This document shows, piece after piece, positions 40,740-41,633 of a stretch of DNA of 41,633 nt; within the stretch, counting starts at the first letter, position 1; each line of letters opens with the position of its first letter. Both the position numbers and the translations under genes were made by a program. The notes beneath the pieces were generated by a model that saw only the letters and a program-made list of their open reading frames with translations, did not search any database and was not told the DNA's origin. The DNA is from Burkholderia seminalis DSM 23518 (GTDB lineage: Bacteria > Pseudomonadota > Gammaproteobacteria > Burkholderiales > Burkholderiaceae), in assembly GCF_902832885.1 (NCBI RefSeq), contig NZ_CADFDK010000025.1, forward strand, positions 1 through 41,633. Direction: 5' to 3'.

Positions 40740-41480
40740 ATGAAAGCCAGCGATGTCCGATCGAAAGCGTTTGCGATGCCGTTGACCAGCCCTGCCTTCC
40801 CGATGGGTCCGTACCGTTTCGTCGATCGTGAGTTTCTGATCATCACGTATCGCACCGATCCGGACCGTCTCCGTGAAATTGTCCCCGAGCCGCTGCAGGT
40901 TACCGAGCCGCTCGTGCATTACGAATTCATTCGCATGGCCGATTCGACCGGTTTCGGCGACTACACCGAAAGCGGCCAAGTCATCCCCGTCGAATACAAC
41001 GGCCAGCCGGGCGGCTATACGCTCGCGATGTATCTCGACGATCACCCGCCGATCGCCGGCGGCCGCGAGCTGTGGGGCTTCCCGAAGAAGCTCGCGTCGC
41101 CCACGCTGCACGTGAACACCGATCACATCCTCGGCACGCTCGACTACGGCAAGGTGCGCGTCGCCACCGGCACGATGGGCTACAAGCACAAGGAACTCGA
41201 CATCGACGAGCAGACGAAGCGGCTCGCCGGCCCCAATTTCCTGCTGAAGATCATCCCGCACGTCGACGGCACCGCGCGCGTCTGCGAACTCGTGCGCTAT
41301 TACATGCAGGACATCAAGATGAAGGGCGCGTGGACGGGCCCCGCGTCGCTCGAACTGGCGCCGCATGCGCTTGCGCCCGTGGCCGACCTGCCCGTGCTCG
41401 AAATCGTCGAGGCCCGGCACCTGGTCGCCGATTTGACGCTGGGCCTCGGCGAAGTCGTCTACGATTACCTGGCCAAGTAA
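40740..41480 (+). CDS. adc: Acetoacetate decarboxylase
   Basis: A 246-residue enzyme that splits acetoacetate to acetone and CO2 through a Schiff base. The active-site pair is in [14 protein letters not shown] (lysines 116-117; the first matches the catalytic lysine of the clostridial enzyme). The glutamate-rich site is formed from [10 protein letters not shown], and the length equals that of known Adc proteins. AAGGAG lies 6 bp before the ATG. The next gene, 52 bp later, encodes a 3-hydroxybutyrate dehydrogenase-like SDR, so both act around acetoacetate from PHB or ketone-body turnover. Confidence 0.95.
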   Translation: MKASDVRSKAFAMPLTSPAFPMGPYRFVDREFLIITYRTDPDRLREIVPEPLQVTEPLVHYEFIRMADSTGFGDYTESGQVIPVEYNGQPGGYTLAMYLDDHPPIAGGRELWGFPKKLASPTLHVNTDHILGTLDYGKVRVATGTMGYKHKELDIDEQTKRLAGPNFLLKIIPHVDGTARVCELVRYYMQDIKMKGAWTGPASLELAPHALAPVADLPVLEIVEARHLVADLTLGLGEVVYDYLAK

Positions 41481-41532
41481 CACGTCCGCAGTCCTTTCTC
41501 CCTGTCAAACCTTTCATCACGGGAATTCGAAC

Positions 41533-41633
41533 ATGAGCAACCTGAATGGCAAGACCGCAGTCGTCACGGGCGCCGCGAGCGGCATCGGCAAGGAAATCGC
41601 CCTCGAGCTCGCCAAGGCGGGCGCGGCCGTCGC
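41533..41633 (+). CDS. 3-hydroxybutyrate dehydrogenase-like SDR, N-terminus (partial)
   Basis: The first 33 codons only, MSNLNGKTAVVTGAASGIGK and then EIALELAKAGAAVA, cut by the window end. The TGxxxGIG cofactor loop identifies a classical SDR. The position directly behind adc and the wording of the N-terminus match D-3-hydroxybutyrate dehydrogenases, which interconvert 3-hydroxybutyrate and acetoacetate. Another SDR function cannot be excluded from so short a piece. Confidence 0.75.
   Translation, partial: MSNLNGKTAVVTGAASGIGKEIALELAKAGAAV

Overview
The window looks like a piece of a Burkholderia replicon (most like the B. cepacia complex). From about 8.4 kb onward the DNA is very GC-rich with G/C at most third codon positions. 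The gene content also fits that genus: pob/pca aromatic catabolism, a YqjI/ferric-siderophore-reductase pair, acetoacetate decarboxylase next to a 3-hydroxybutyrate dehydrogenase, and a Gram-negative porin. This is a judgement from gene content, not from a database search. No rRNA, tRNA, CRISPR array, insertion sequence or prophage was recognised.

Region A (1-7889) is the most unusual part. It has visibly lower GC and less biased codon use. A MocR/GntR-type PLP-binding regulator (2363-3766) sits between two divergent gene groups. The left group encodes a class II aldolase and a branched-chain-amino-acid-type ABC transporter (binding protein and start of LivH). The right group encodes a MOFRL-type glycerate 2-kinase, an enolase paralogue that has lost several canonical active-site residues, and an ornithine cyclodeaminase/mu-crystallin-family protein. 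Three related 19-bp sites lie in the regulator/aldolase gap and in front of the kinase. I read this as one regulon for uptake and breakdown of an unidentified amino or hydroxy acid. It would pass through a 2-phosphorylated acid and a non-canonical enolase step.

Region B (8.4-17.6 kb): a LysE-type exporter, then a leftward p-hydroxybenzoate/protocatechuate block pobA-pcaI-pcaJ-pcaB-pcaD-pcaC-pcaK with an IclR-type (PcaR-like) operator in front of pcaI. A LysR regulator is divergent from pobA.

Region C (17.7-26.9 kb): housekeeping and small regulatory genes. These are folE with an overlapping FolM-like pteridine reductase, a serine acetyltransferase, two small conserved-looking proteins, a universal stress protein with an FNR-type Fe-S regulator, a divergent ArgP/LysG-LysE exporter pair, an aldo/keto reductase and an exported protein of unknown function.

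Region D (27-36 kb): a catabolic block for an unknown substrate. It has two AraC regulators, a GMC oxidoreductase, a tight cupin-dioxygenase/MFS/Zn-alcohol-dehydrogenase/SDR operon closed by a strong terminator, and a porin with its own repeated operator-like half-sites.

Region E (36.2-41.6 kb): cytochrome b561; two small leftward genes; a His-rich PadR/YqjI-like metal regulator with a repeat-rich operator and a siderophore-interacting ferric reductase split by a -1 frame change at a slippery heptamer; a PAP2 phosphatase behind a consensus PmrA-type box; and adc followed by the start of a 3-hydroxybutyrate dehydrogenase gene.
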